From: Volutella citrinella
Taxonomy: Eukaryota > Ascomycota > Sordariomycetes > Hypocreales > Nectriaceae
Length of the DNA: 64,000 nucleotides
Reading direction: 5' to 3'
Assembly (NCBI GenBank): GCA_034401135.1
Contig: JAWZSP010000002.1
Location: forward strand, 4,526,001 to 4,590,000
How positions within the stretch are numbered: position 1 is the stretch's first letter; every line of letters starts with the position of its first letter. The notes under the pieces were generated by a model. That model worked only from the letters and a program-made list of their open reading frames with translations. It did no database searches and was not told where the DNA came from. A program made the translations under genes and the position numbers. Of the stretch, positions 10,146-21,605 are shown piece by piece.

Positions 10146-11387
10146 ATGTCTTACGCCAAGTTCATCACCGTCGCGCTGATGGTGCTTTTCCACGCTGGAA
10201 AAGCCGCCATGACCGGAAACATTCTTTGGGACCCAACTCATGGCTCATGCAAAGGGATTGGCCAAAGCTTTGGCGGCACCGACGAACAGGCATACGAGAA
10301 GCTTTACGAGAACATGGAGAAGATGGGATCCTATGCCGCCGAGAGAATGGACTCAATAAAGAATCTTATGGAAAGCGGAAATGAGGATGACCGCTGGGAA
10401 GCTCTTCGAATTTGGGGCACATATAATTCATTTTATGACATCAAGCATAAGGAAGGTCAAAAACGATGGGATCGAGTGCGAGGTTTGTGAACAAGATTCC
10501 CACAGCATTCTGCCCCTTTGGCTAACAACCCTGGCTTCTTGGTACCTTGTAGAGGTTATGGGAAAGATGAGTAATCTCGGGATGGTTGATTATGTCTACT
10601 TGTTGTGCGATGACGAGGCGATGTATCACGACACGGACAAAGCTCGGATTTGGAGTAAGTATTTGTTGTGGGCGAAACCGCTAAAGTCTGGTCAAATACT
10701 GAGATCAAACTATAGCCGTTCCACATAGAGAAAAGCTGGATCGCCAATATTCCTATCCGCACGGCACGATACGGAAATGCAGCGAATTGTTCCCGGATGG
10801 ACGATCGCTCTACGGGTATCGGTATTGGGTACCCGAGGAAGATGGCTTGATACCTGGAGTAGACACTCCGTCGTACGTCATCATCTGCGGCAAGCAAAAC
10901 TCCAGGAAGCCCTTCCTTGAGCAAGTGGCGAATCTGGTCAAGCGGGGCGAATCGCTGGACAAATATCAGACCGTCACCGGAACCATGTTTCACGAGTTTG
11001 AACACGTTCTGTTCCCCGACAGTAAGTAACCTGATACAGACTTGTCAAAATGCGGATATTTATAAGACCCTGGCGGCTAATTAGTAATATCTAGTGAGGG
11101 GACACGCTGGGGAGGGCGGAGAGCGATATGGTACTGGCGGTGCGTGGGAGGTTCGTGATACATATGCCACCGAAAATCCCGACACGAATATGTACTTTGC
11201 CATGGCACTCGCCCTGAACGACTGGTTCTGGCACCTGTTTACGGCAGAGACTAAGCGGGATGTTTGGTACCGATTGATGCAGACTGAGGGTGGCCGCGAG
11301 CAGCTCAAGAACTTTCGCATCAATATGAACACACCACCAGCACCGGGTCCAGGAGATACCGAAACTGAAGAATCCGATATTCAATAA
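10146..11387 (+). CDS. Secreted HExxH metallopeptidase-like protein
   Basis: Four exons (10146-10482, 10553-10654, 10716-11021, 11095-11387) with GT-AG introns of 70, 61 and 73 bp give 345 residues in a consistent frame. The N-terminus has a short polar start and a hydrophobic core (FITVALMVLFHAG) typical of a signal peptide. Exon 3 ends with GTMFHEFEHVLFPD; HEFEH at about residues 239-243 is a zincin HExxH motif. The C-terminus has GTGGAWEVRDTYATENPD and NDWFWHLF. The overall pattern resembles fungal secreted M35/deuterolysin-like or lysine-specific metallo-endopeptidase-domain proteins, but the third zinc ligand is not certain. Expected location is extracellular. Several fungal members of such families are linked to host interaction; that is not shown here. 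Confidence 0.75.
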
Positions 11388-12345
11388 AATCAAGTGCACG
11401 CTGGACTGTGTTTTATTAAAGGTTTGCTATATAGAAACCACTTTTTAAGAGATCGTGAACATATATCCCAAGCTCGGTCAGCTATTCGAATGACTCCCAC
11501 TGCCATCGTAGCGAATTCAACAAAGAGCAACATGCCTGGCATTTTTAGGGCTTGAAGACTGCGGCTATTTTCTACGATGGGGATCCATACAATTATTTCC
11601 CTCTACAATTACCATCAATGCCGACCGTCATCGAACCGGATCACAAGAAGCTTCTCGACTCTCATTTCCCGAGGCTGGGTGGGGGTGATTCCCTTGGAGG
11701 ATTCCGAAGGATGCTCGGGTGGAAAGACTCCACACATCAACTAACCAAAAAGATGACACTCGTCTAGGAAGGAAGCTTATCCTATTATTAGACCTCGGCG
11801 GATGGAACACGACTATCCCGATCTATTAGTTTCTCTGGGGTTTAAGTGTCGCACTAGTCGATGCAATGACTTATCAAACGCAAGCAGATAGCCAGCTGTT
11901 CAAGTACCCGTCAGTTTGAGACTCAACTGTCGGTCGCAAAGTTGTTTATTCCTAGTATTAGTAATGCCTCGTCGCAGGTGTTTGATAGTTTGCTTAGTGC
12001 TCTGTGCTCCGCCATCGGGCGCCATAGGAAGTTTGCCGCTCGATGACATGGACCAATGGCTGTCCATTAGCAAGTCTCACTGTTGGATTGTCGAGAAATA
12101 AATGATGAGTGTACTTGGTCTTTGCAAAGAGCCACGGGGTTCTGGCTGAAGGGTGATGACGCAGCTTGTAAAGAGAATCACTTGACCCTGCAGGTGATGA
12201 ACTGGACAGGGTTTTGTGGGGGGGCGCAGCCGCCATCTAGGGTGTGCTACGTCAGCAGCTAAAAGCCCAGCTCTTCTCCCCATTCTTCTCCTCCAACATT
12301 GATGCCTCTCACATCCACCTCCTCTTCGCCTCCCCCAGCCGCACC
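11388..12345. other. Intergenic, no gene seen
   Basis: Almost 1 kb without a convincing gene. The last 100 bases are rich in CT runs ahead of the ATG at 12346, as in fungal 5' leaders. Confidence 0.4.
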
Positions 12346-13246
12346 ATGTCGCCCAGCGTTAGCTGGGGCGGGCTCCTGTCCGCCGCCCGCGAGCTCATGC
12401 TATTTCTCCCGCCCCAGCCCATCTCGTCTCGCGGACCTGAAGACCAGGATGCATCCCCTCTCTGCAACTTGCCGCCCGAACTGCGCTGCATCATCTGGGA
12501 GCTGTGTCTGAACCGTGCAGTTCACATCTTTGGTGGGCGCATGGCGACATCTTTCGGCAGAATAGACCTCCACCGAGGAACCATCACCGCCGAGGAATGC
12601 TTGGCATGGCCCAATGATGAGTTTTCCTATGGATGCAGGTCTAGTTCATGCCCTCGCGACCGTCCTACTAATGAGGGAACTCGATATAACCGCCTGGCAT
12701 TGCTATTAACGTGCAAAAAGATGTACGTGCTGCATACTGTTGATGTTCAATGCTGTTTCTAACTATCGTGCAAGTTATTCTGAGTCCTTAGACATACTTT
12801 ACCAGGAGACATTATTTGACTTCTCTCGCCACCACCTCGCCATTGCGGGCATGTCAAAACTCACTCCCAATTTCTCGTACATATCCAAGGTCAATATTAG
12901 TTGGCTTATTTGGAAGCCATTGCTCCTGAACAGGGACTTCAGGAAACAGCCTCGGGAGCGGGGATATGGCCCTATCAAGGAGGAAATCATCTGGATCGAG
13001 GTCTGGGATGCTCTAGCAGCGATGGAAGGGCTGAAGTGGCTGAGGTTTGAGTGGTACATCTCAACGTGGCATATCTCACCTGAACGTTTCACCATGATGG
13101 AATGGGTTCTTTGGGACAAAATCAAGAAAGTAACCCGCCCTTCGCACTTTGAGCTGATTCTGCCGTTCCCAGCGGCTGTCGAGACTCAGGAAGAAACGCT
13201 GCCGTGTGTTGTCACTCGTCGTCCGGTGGTTGGTTATGATCCATGA
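12346..13246 (+). CDS. DUF7730-like protein
   Basis: Two exons, 12346-12722 and 12775-13246, joined by a 52-bp intron (GTACGT...GCAAG) give 282 residues; the join reads LLTCKKIYSESLDILY in a clean frame. The N-terminal part has CNLPPELRCIIWELCL, the short F-box-like opening usual in the large fungal family annotated DUF7730. The segment with TCKKIYSE and LYQETLFDF is also typical. The second half has no known motif. An upstream in-frame ATG at 12244 would add 34 residues, but that stretch looks like a CT-rich leader, so 12346 is preferred. Function is unknown. Confidence 0.75.
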
Positions 13247-13685
13247 TGTAAAATACGAAATATATTAGAACAACACTGACGAGTAATACGCAGTTTGGAT
13301 ATGGAGTGATGCGAGCAGACAGATGCGGCGTCCAGGAATGAGTCTGCCCTCGCATCCCAGCGCAGGAGTGGAGTTGTTAGCACTCTGTGTTGGTTGGCCA
13401 CCAGCACGCGACCATGTGTGCACTGTTATCAATAGTGGTTAAAACGTCAGCTCTCCTCTCCCCATTCCAGCCTTGTCCAAGAATTGATGCCCCTCCAACG
13501 CACCTCGTCCCATCGCATCAACGCAAGGTTCGGACAATTTGATCCCCCCAACTTCGGTCAAGTAGGTTCTATATAGCCGCGGAGGGAGCGACCCTATCCG
13601 CAGCGAGCAACAGCACTAACATAAGCAGCTGTGCTATCCATCGGGCTATTCCTTCCTGCTGCATCCTAAAACAGTACTATATATT
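13247..13685. other. Intergenic, no gene seen
   Basis: 3' flank of the DUF7730-like gene, with normal base composition until about 13,680, where the AT-rich block begins. Confidence 0.4.
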
Positions 13686-16310
13686 ACTTTCACACTGCTG
13701 TGCCTTAAGCCCTTAAGTCCTTAAGGCTCTTAGTATTAAGAGACAGGCTGTTAGTAGTATATAAAGAGTATTATAGTTAGCTAGCTAGCTATAGTTATAT
13801 TAATAGCTTATACTTAAAACTGTTTTACTAACTGCTTTACTTTTTACTTTTAGTAAATTAATAAACTTACTTTTTTTATATTTATTATATATTTAATATT
13901 AAGTATTTTTATTTATATTATTAATATACTGATTTTTAGTTAAAATAAATATTTATTTTATATATTAATTAATACTTAGTATTATATTTTAATATAATTA
14001 TTAATATATTTTTTAATTTAATTATTATTATTTATATAATTAAAACTAGCTTAATTATTATAAAAAAAGAATTAATATAATTTATAATTTTTAATAAAAA
14101 TTATTAAATAATAAAGTATTTATATATATTTTTCTTTTTATACTTTTTTATATTTTTATCTATTTTTTATTTATTAATATATATATATTAAAATACTTTT
14201 TTTTATAACTTTATATTAATTATTTTAACTTTTATAAATTATAAATAATTTTAATAAAAAAAAGACTTTTATAAATATATTTTAATAAATATATATAGCT
14301 AAAAGTAATTAATTATATTTTATAAAAAATAATATTAAGTTTTAATAAAAAAAGTTATATTAAATTAATTAAAAATTTTAAAATTTTTAATAAAATAAAA
14401 TAAAATATAATTAATTAAAAAGTAATAAATAAAATATATAAAAAAGATAAAAAGTTATAATAATTAGTTTTAATTTAATTAATTATATAATATATAATAA
14501 ATAGAATTAAAATAAAAATTAATATATATATTATTTTAATTTTTTATAAAATTAAAAAGTTATAAATTATAATAATTTTTTAATATTTTTATTTATTTAT
14601 TTTATTTATTTATTTATTAACTTACTTATTTATTTACTTATTTAAAATAGAATAATTTTAAATTAACTTATTTATAATATTAATTATTAAATTATTATTA
14701 TTTATTATTAATATTAAATTTAATTATAAAGTTAATAATAATTTATATAAATTATTAAAAATATATATAAAAGTTTATATTATATTATTAATTAAAAAGT
14801 TTAATAAAGTTTATAATAAAAAATATAATAATTAAGTAGGTTTTAATTATATAAACTTAGTATAATATACTAAAAGTTTATATTAATAATTTAATATAGT
14901 ATATACTAAACTTAAATAAGTTAGCTATAATCCTAAGTATAGTAATTATAATATTATATTAAGTAATAATTAATTAAAGTAATTAAAGTAACTAAGTTAT
15001 ATTAATAGTAAAAAAGCTATTTATACTAAATATATACTCTTTATAAGTCTATATAATAATTAATTCTTTATTATATAGCCTACTATATCAAAACCTGGCG
15101 CTAATATATAGTATATAATAAAATATATATATACCTACCTTATAGCCTAGAATAAGAGATAGACTAAAGGATAAGAAATAAAAGACATTCTCTACTAATT
15201 AAAGTTATTATTATATATAAATAAAGAAGGATTATAGTAATAAAGGAAGAATTACTTATAATAGTTATTACTAAAAAGTGATAATAAATAAAGGTGACCC
15301 TTTTAGATATATATAGAGCTTAAATAGTGCTATAAAAAAGACCAGCCTTTTTAGTTATTAATATAACCTAGTTACTATAATATACTTACTTATTACTAAA
15401 TATAATAATATATTTGTCTTATATACTGATTAATACTTAGTATTATACTCTAGTATAATTACTAATATAAACCTTAGTATAATTACTACTATTTATATAA
15501 TTAGAACCAGCCTGGTTGTTATATACTGCCTGCTTTTTATTTACTTTAGATTACTAAGATTATAATAGCACTTTAAGTAATCTATTCTTAATTAGTTTAT
15601 TAAGTAGAGATTATAAAAATTATAATATAATCTTAGTAATTTATTATTAATTAGATATAGTTTACTATTTAAGTTTTTTTATTTTATATACTTTATATAA
15701 GTATAGTATATTAGTATCAGGTTCTAATAAAAAGTTTAAATTATTATTTTTAAATTTTTAAATCTTTTATATTAAAGCTCTTTTTTATATTTTTAATTAT
15801 TTCTTTTTATTATTTAAATTTATTATATTATAATAATAATATTTTTTAAATTAATTTATTTAATTTTAAATAATTATTAATTATAATATAAATAAAATTA
15901 ATTAACTTAATATAAGTTTTAAAAACTAAATTTATAATTAAAAACTTAAAAGCTATTAAATAAATATAAAAAAAAATAAAAAAAAATAATATTAAAAAGA
16001 AATAAATATAATAATATAAAGGTTTATAATTAGCTATTTTATTATAAAACAGTTAGTTTTTAATATATTAATTATAAATTATATTATAATAAACTTTAAT
16101 AATTATTTCTAAGCTTAATAAATTAATTTAAATAATAAAATTTAAAAAGCTATTTTAATTATATATATTAATTTATAACTAAAATAGCTACTAAATAATA
16201 ACTTTTATTATACTTAATCTATTAGTTAACTCACGTTCTTACTAGCTTTATCTTACTAAAGTGCTCCTTGTCTACTTTATTAACCTTATTAAAGTCTTCT
16301 ATATTAGTAA
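13686..16310. repeat. AT-rich block, RIP-destroyed repeats (block 1)
   Basis: About 2.6 kb of sequence that is almost only A and T with long TA, TTA and ATT runs, in contrast to its neighbours. No reading frame survives. Part of it (about 15,090-15,540) matches, in reverse complement, the second AT-rich block at about 21,120-21,550, with differences mainly C/T and G/A. This is expected from independent RIP of two copies of one transposable element. A less damaged piece near 15,085-15,095 (AAAACCTGGCGCTA) still has GC. At the right end the AT bias runs into the RidA gene. Confidence 0.85.
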
Positions 16311-16598
16311 GGAACATGTTGACTTCGACGACGTCGTCCAGGCTGGACCCAGCGGCATCAAGCACAGCCCTAAGATTCTCAATACATTTGCGCTATAAAG
16401 AGTCAAACCGGGCTCGGGAGGTGCGACAATATTATAACTTACAGCGCGGTTTTGGATCGGACCCTCCACCAGCTTCCTATTAAGATCCTTGAGCAGCTGC
16501 CCTGAGCAGAGGACGAAGCCATTGGCGACGATGGCCTGGCTGTAAACAGGACGGGGCTTGGGAGCCTTGTCCGTGATAACTGCCGCTCTTCCAGGCAT
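16218..16598 (-). pseudogene. RidA family gene with RIP-mutated 3' half
   Basis: Exon 1 starts at ATG 16598 and encodes ITDKAPKPRPVYSQAIVANG and LCSGQLLKDLN, typical of the N-terminal part of RidA/YER057c/UK114 proteins. An intron (GTAAGT...TTATAG) follows, then exon 2 with RKCIENLRAVLDAAGSSLDD. From about 16,310 downward exon 2 carries many substitutions relative to the partial copy at 6482-6746: A to T, D to N, E to K, G to S, P to L and A to V in the stretch FLTNIEDFNKVNKVDKEHF. All of these are explained by C-to-T or G-to-A changes. The third exon falls in the AT-rich block and is not recognisable. RidA proteins destroy reactive 2-aminoacrylate, and a PLP-dependent dehydratase-like gene starts 475 bp away in divergent orientation. 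Confidence 0.75.
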
Positions 16599-17073
16599 TG
16601 TGGATGATTGAAGGTTTCTATTCCTGCTTCCGAGTATGATACTGACCGCACGGAGCGTTTATGTCGTGGGATGAAAACGAGACGCAAGTTGCCTAATTCT
16701 CGCTTCCCAACGACGAGGTTCAGTGTTGTTCACCGATAATGCTTGTAAGCCGTGGGACACCGGACCGATATGGACGTCCACGCCCGAGATGCCCATTTCG
16801 GCGCGGCCTTTTCCGAGCGAATCGATGCCGGCTTTACGAATCGACTGGTGAAATGCCTTCGACGAGCGGATATGCTGATAATGTGACTCAGCGGCACGGG
16901 TGATGCGCTCACAGAAGCAGATACATCATACTAGGCGGGCTCCTATCGGCAGTTCGGCAAGCACCGAAATCAACAGCGTTCCGTGGTCCTCGGAATGTAT
17001 ATTAAAAAGGCTATTCTGTTTCAAGTTTGTACCCTCCTTCACTCTCCTCACGGATACCTGAGAATCCCACGTC

Positions 17074-17440
17074 ATGGCTGCCGCGGAACATGCCTCGAAA
17101 GGCCCCCTAACCCGGGACTCCATCATCCAGGCCTATGATGCCATCTCGAACCACATTACCAAGACGCCACTGCTCCCGTCTGCAGAGCTCAGCAAACTCC
17201 CTTCCAGTCCCGCCCTGCTCTCGGATGTGTTATCAACTTTCGCCGGCGGCCGTGACTCGAACCCCGCCTCCGAAGGCGACGCTGCGACACCGACGCCGAA
17301 ACTCAACCTCTTCCTCAAGTGCGAGAACATGCAGAAGATCGGCGTGTTCAAAGCACGAGGCGCGTTCAACGCGCTCTCCTCCCTGATCACAGCCCAGGGA
17401 ATCGACTAAGTGCGCCAAAGGGGCGTCGTGTCGAACTGAC
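17074..17440 (+). pseudogene. Truncated threonine/serine dehydratase-like gene (fold-type II PLP enzyme)
   Basis: The frame from ATG 17074 encodes the N-terminal 111 residues of a threonine dehydratase/serine racemase-type enzyme. LNLFLKCENMQKIGVFKARG contains the FKARGA motif whose lysine binds pyridoxal phosphate in the family. The frame meets TAA at 17407-17409, where CAA (Gln) would fit GID-Q-VRQRGVV, i.e. a CpA-to-TpA change. After VRQRGVV the expected SSGNHAQ motif is absent and more stops follow. The enzyme is therefore truncated and inactive. Known family reaction: dehydration of Ser/Thr through 2-aminoacrylate/2-aminocrotonate, the substrates that RidA clears. Confidence 0.75.
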
Positions 17441-17788
17441 CAAGGGGCTAAAATTGCGGTCGCTGCGATAAGTGGCTTATTCCTGACATTTATAACAACA
17501 GAGAATCTGGCGATGGTCAGATCGCCAGCCTTGAAACCGGGCCCAACCCCGTTCGGGTTAGCGTACTGCCAGCTCCTTCTAGCCGTTGGTGAATCTCTGC
17601 TTACGAAAGCTCCTGCAGCCCTCCCCTGTTTTCCCTACTAGGTCAGGCTAATAACAAGGCAAAGCAGCCTGATGCGGGGAACCTCCTGCAAATATCTTCA
17701 AACCACAGTGGCTCCCCTTCTTCTCAATTCTCTGATATCGGAGTTGTTTACCAGCATATCCTACTTCATTTGCGCCTCGGGAATCATC
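17441..17788. other. Intergenic, no gene seen
   Basis: Possibly eroded remains of the dehydratase plus the leader of the HET gene. An in-frame ATG at 17672 would extend the HET protein by 39 residues, but that stretch looks non-coding. Confidence 0.4.
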
Positions 17789-19798
17789 ATGGACGCCTCG
17801 CTTTGCGGAGATTGTAAGGACTTCCTACAGAGCAATCACCACGATGGCTATTACGGCGATGAGAGCTGGCCATATTTCAAGGACAGCCAATGTTATGAGA
17901 GACTTATCTCTCGAGTTATCCAGACTGCCGGTCTGGGCTGCAGTATGTGCGAGACTGTCGTCAGCAAGTTCAGATCTCTCAAGTCAGACCTACTGGCAGT
18001 CGCCCAGAGGAACGGCGAACCTGCAACATTCCGACTGCAGATTGAAGAATATTACAACACAAACCTACAGTGGCCAGAGGATATCGACAGACCGTTTCTG
18101 TTGGTTTCTGTCTCTCAAGAAGAGATTAAGTTTCGTTTGTGGCGCGTTTCGACTAGCCACAAAGCAGGCTTTGGAGAGAACGACGGTGATCGAAGCACAG
18201 GCTCGGAAAGCAGCTTCTTGAGGGCGGAGGAATGGCTGCGCAAATGCATGCACAATCATGACAACTGCAACACCGTTGGGACTTCGGGGGACTGGGCCCC
18301 TAGTCGGCTGCTCGACGTAGGACCAGCAAGAAGTCCATTTCCTACGACCATCAAGCTCAGACAAACCGACAACTGGCCAGGTTCGGTGCACTATACTACC
18401 TTGAGCCATTGTTGGGGCCCTGTACAGCCCTTCCGGCTGTTACAGAGCAATCTGCGCGAACTCATGGATGGCATTTCTATCGATGTCTTGCCGAAGACCT
18501 TTCAGGACGCCATATATGCTTCTCGGAGGCTTGGGATTCAGTACCTCTGGATTGACTCTCTATGCATCATACAGGACTCGACTGAAGACTGGAACGCCGA
18601 ATCGTCTCTGATGGCCCAGGTGTATAGTGGGTGCGTGTTAAATCTTGCAGCGGCTTCCTCGATCGACTGTACCGGCGGTCTGTTCCAAAGTCGACCACCT
18701 TCTTACTTGGGCTCACGCTTCATATCGGTAGAGAGCATACCAGATGACGTCAAGTCATATTACCAGATATGGGATCAGAGCGTCTGGCCTGCCGGTTTCG
18801 AACTCGCCAAACTCAATACTCGCGCATGGGTATTGCAGGAGCGCTTACTATCACCGCGAACACTGGGCTTTGCGAAAGCACAGCTCTTTTGGGAGTGCAG
18901 ATGCAATCGCTCTTCTGAAGAATTCCCCTTTGGATACCCGTCCGAATTATTTGAACGACGCCAAAGGGACTTTCCGCAGCCTGGGATACAAGATAAGCTG
19001 AAGACTCATTGTCTGAGCCACCATGCGGGCAGTCGATTCGACGACAACGTTCAACGCCTGAGTCTTGTATGGCATAACTTGGTCATGCATTATTCGAGGA
19101 AAGAAATGGCGTATGAGCAGGACAAACTGCCTGCAATCAGTGGGCTTGCGTCCTTGTTCGCACAGCAACTGAGGACGGCCTACCTCGCTGGGCTTTGGAG
19201 GTCTACTCTTCTCAGTGACCTCCTCTGGAGAGCGAATCCCGGAGACTTCGCTACGAAACGACCTCTCGAGTACCGAGCCCCTTCATGGTCATGGGCTTCC
19301 GTGAACTGCCCTGTGGAGTATCTCCCTGGCTGGATCACGTCACCGGAAGTAACAGTCATCGAGGCCGAGGCGCACCCCATTGTGGAAAAGAATCAATTCG
19401 GCAGGGTATCGGATGGGTGTATTCGCCTTAGGGGAAAGCTCATCCATAATATGACTGTTGTACCTGCCCATGGAAATTGCTACGCCTTGAAGGCCCGCGG
19501 CTCAGAGGGCCATCCGATGGCTGCAGAGTGCACTCCAGACCTGCCGTTTGGACCCGCAGACACGCCACCCGAGATCTTCTGCTTGCCTGTGGGATCATAT
19601 TTTGACAGCTCCCGGGCACTCGGTGGTGACACATGGTATACAGGTTTGGTCTTGGTAGTACATGAGTGTCAACGCAGAGGCTACTACAGAAGATGGGGTA
19701 TCTTTACATCACGTTGGGGGTGGTTCGATGATACGGGCAACCAAACAGCAAACCACCGATATACCGACGACGGACATGATACAATTGTTCTCAAATGA
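17789..19798 (+). CDS. HET-domain (heterokaryon incompatibility) protein
   Basis: A single uninterrupted exon of 669 codons from ATG 17789. The HET domain begins with YTTLSHCWGPVQPF at about residue 200 and continues with AIYASRRLGIQYLWIDSLCIIQ, CVLNLAAASS and, further on, ARAWVLQERLLSPR-like residues (TRAWVLQERLLSPRTLGF), all standard for the family. The first 60 residues contain a Cys pair (CGDC) and another (CSMC) that often precede HET domains. Known members trigger cell death or growth inhibition when genetically different hyphae fuse; the partner here is unknown. It is intact although it sits between two RIP-destroyed blocks. It could be a functional allorecognition gene or an orphan HET gene. 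Confidence 0.9.
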   Translation: MDASLCGDCKDFLQSNHHDGYYGDESWPYFKDSQCYERLISRVIQTAGLGCSMCETVVSKFRSLKSDLLAVAQRNGEPATFRLQIEEYYNTNLQWPEDIDRPFLLVSVSQEEIKFRLWRVSTSHKAGFGENDGDRSTGSESSFLRAEEWLRKCMHNHDNCNTVGTSGDWAPSRLLDVGPARSPFPTTIKLRQTDNWPGSVHYTTLSHCWGPVQPFRLLQSNLRELMDGISIDVLPKTFQDAIYASRRLGIQYLWIDSLCIIQDSTEDWNAESSLMAQVYSGCVLNLAAASSIDCTGGLFQSRPPSYLGSRFISVESIPDDVKSYYQIWDQSVWPAGFELAKLNTRAWVLQERLLSPRTLGFAKAQLFWECRCNRSSEEFPFGYPSELFERRQRDFPQPGIQDKLKTHCLSHHAGSRFDDNVQRLSLVWHNLVMHYSRKEMAYEQDKLPAISGLASLFAQQLRTAYLAGLWRSTLLSDLLWRANPGDFATKRPLEYRAPSWSWASVNCPVEYLPGWITSPEVTVIEAEAHPIVEKNQFGRVSDGCIRLRGKLIHNMTVVPAHGNCYALKARGSEGHPMAAECTPDLPFGPADTPPEIFCLPVGSYFDSSRALGGDTWYTGLVLVVHECQRRGYYRRWGIFTSRWGWFDDTGNQTANHRYTDDGHDTIVLK

Positions 19799-19899
19799 AG
19801 TGCAACTTTCGGTCATGCTTAATGCCAGCTTGTACAGTGTTCGCCAGTCTTTAGCTTTGCCAAACAGCGACCAGTGATGATGAAGTCAAGACTAGTGCC

Positions 19900-20262
19900 G
19901 GCTCAGGCCAAAAGCAGCGAGGCACCGGGAGATGGCGCCTTGCACAAGGTACCGACTGAGCCTGACACAAGGACACGAAAGAGGAGTCTAGGGGAAGAGC
20001 ATAAGGAGAACATATGTACACAAAGGTCTGTGGCCACGATCGCAGCGTTGTTCGTCCCGTAGTGCCCGGGCAGGCACGCCATGGCGAAGAGGCGCCTGTC
20101 GATGCGTTCGAGGACGTAGGATTTTTCGTCGCCGGGCTGTAAGGGCAGCATTTGGTGCTCCGCGTTAAGCATGGCGCCTGACGCCGCCAGCTCCAGCGGA
20201 AGCGCGCAGATCCAGGCGGGGGTGTAATCTGAAAGCCCAGGCTCGCTTTGTGGTGCCTGTTA
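19900..20262 (-). pseudogene. Fragment of a nucleoside phosphorylase-like N-terminal domain (fungal NLR type)
   Basis: The minus strand reads SDYTPAWICALPLELAASGAM, AEHQMLPLQPGDEKSY and ACLPGHYGTNNAAIVATD. This matches the start of the purine/uridine phosphorylase-like domain found at the N-terminus of many fungal STAND/NLR and ankyrin proteins. After VATD the frame leaves the family pattern and ends at 19903. Upstream it runs into the second AT-rich block. There is no NACHT/NB-ARC part nearby. It is best seen as the remnant of an NLR-type gene broken by transposons. Confidence 0.65.
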
Positions 20263-20324
20263 GACCGTCGATTGAATTGATCAGGATCTAGCTTAATACA
20301 TACGCAACCCTGCTTTTAGGAGGC

Positions 20325-21600
20325 TGGGGTTAGGCAGTAATATAATATATAAATATAAGGATTATTTTATAAAGATAATATATACCTATTTATAATAAGC
20401 CTTGGATTGCCTAAATAAGCTATATAATAACTAATTATATTAAGTTACTTTTTATAATTAGTTTAATATACTCTCTTAGACTAAATATATTAAAGTTTTT
20501 TAAATAGTTTTAATTTATATATTATTAATTACTTATTTATTTTTTTAATTAAAAAAGTATTTAAATAAAGTAGATCTTTATTATATTATTAAATATATAA
20601 GTATAGAATTTATTATAATTTACTTATTATTATTAAGTAGTTTTAAATAATACTTTTTATATTTATAATAATAGTTTATAAATAGTAATAATAAGAGTTA
20701 TAATAAATTACTAAGCTATTATTTTTTATTATAAGCTTATAATTATAAAAAATATTTTATATTTTTTAAATTCTAATTTTTTTTTTAACTCTTTTTACTT
20801 TATTATATATTTCCTTAATAAATACTACTTATTATAGCTATTTAAACTATATAATATTAATTATATACTTTTTATAATATTTTTTTAAATTTATTTTTTA
20901 ATATTTTTTTTAAAATATTATAAGTATAAATAAATATAATTATTATATATCTTAACTTAGATCTTTTTAAGCTACTTATTATATAATAAATTTAAAATAT
21001 ATTTAGCTAGATTTAATATATAAAAAAATAGAAAAAATAATAAACTTTATATATATATTATCTATTTTTTATTATTATACTTATTTTTAGATATAACTTA
21101 TATATAATAACTAAGCTAGTTCTAATTATATAAATAGTAGTAATTATATTAAAGTTTATATTAATAATTATATTAAAGTATAATATTAAGTATTAATTAG
21201 TATATAAGATAAATATATTATTATATTTAATAATAAGTAAAGAGTATTTATAATAATTATATATTATTAATAATTAAAAAGATTAATTCTTTTTATAGTA
21301 CTATTAAGCTCTATATATATTTAAGAGAGTTACTTTTATTTATTATTACTTTTTAATAATAATTATTATAAGTAATTCTTTTTTTATTATTATAATTATT
21401 CTTTATTTATATATAATAATAATCTTAATTAGTAAATAATATCTCTTATTTCTTATCTTTTAATCTATCTCTTATTTTAAGTTATAAAGTAAGTATATAT
21501 ATACTTTATTATATATTATATATTAGTACTAAGTTTTAATATAATATCTCTCTTTTTAAAGTCTTATTTTTAAAACTATATTCTATAACCTTTTATTAGT
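20325..21600. repeat. AT-rich block, RIP-destroyed repeats (block 2)
   Basis: About 1.3 kb of nearly pure A/T sequence with no surviving frame. The part at about 21,120-21,550 corresponds to the reverse complement of block 1 at about 15,090-15,540. Most mismatches are transitions, and block 2 is the more AT-rich of the pair. It ends directly at the left LTR of the retrotransposon. Confidence 0.85.
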
Positions 21601-21605
21601 TAGTT

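Noticed and set aside
13686..16310. AT-rich block 1 as a centromere or mitochondrial insert
   Set aside because: It is only 2.6 kb, shares an inverted copy 6 kb away with transition-type differences, and grades into a mutated gene, all of which fit RIP better.
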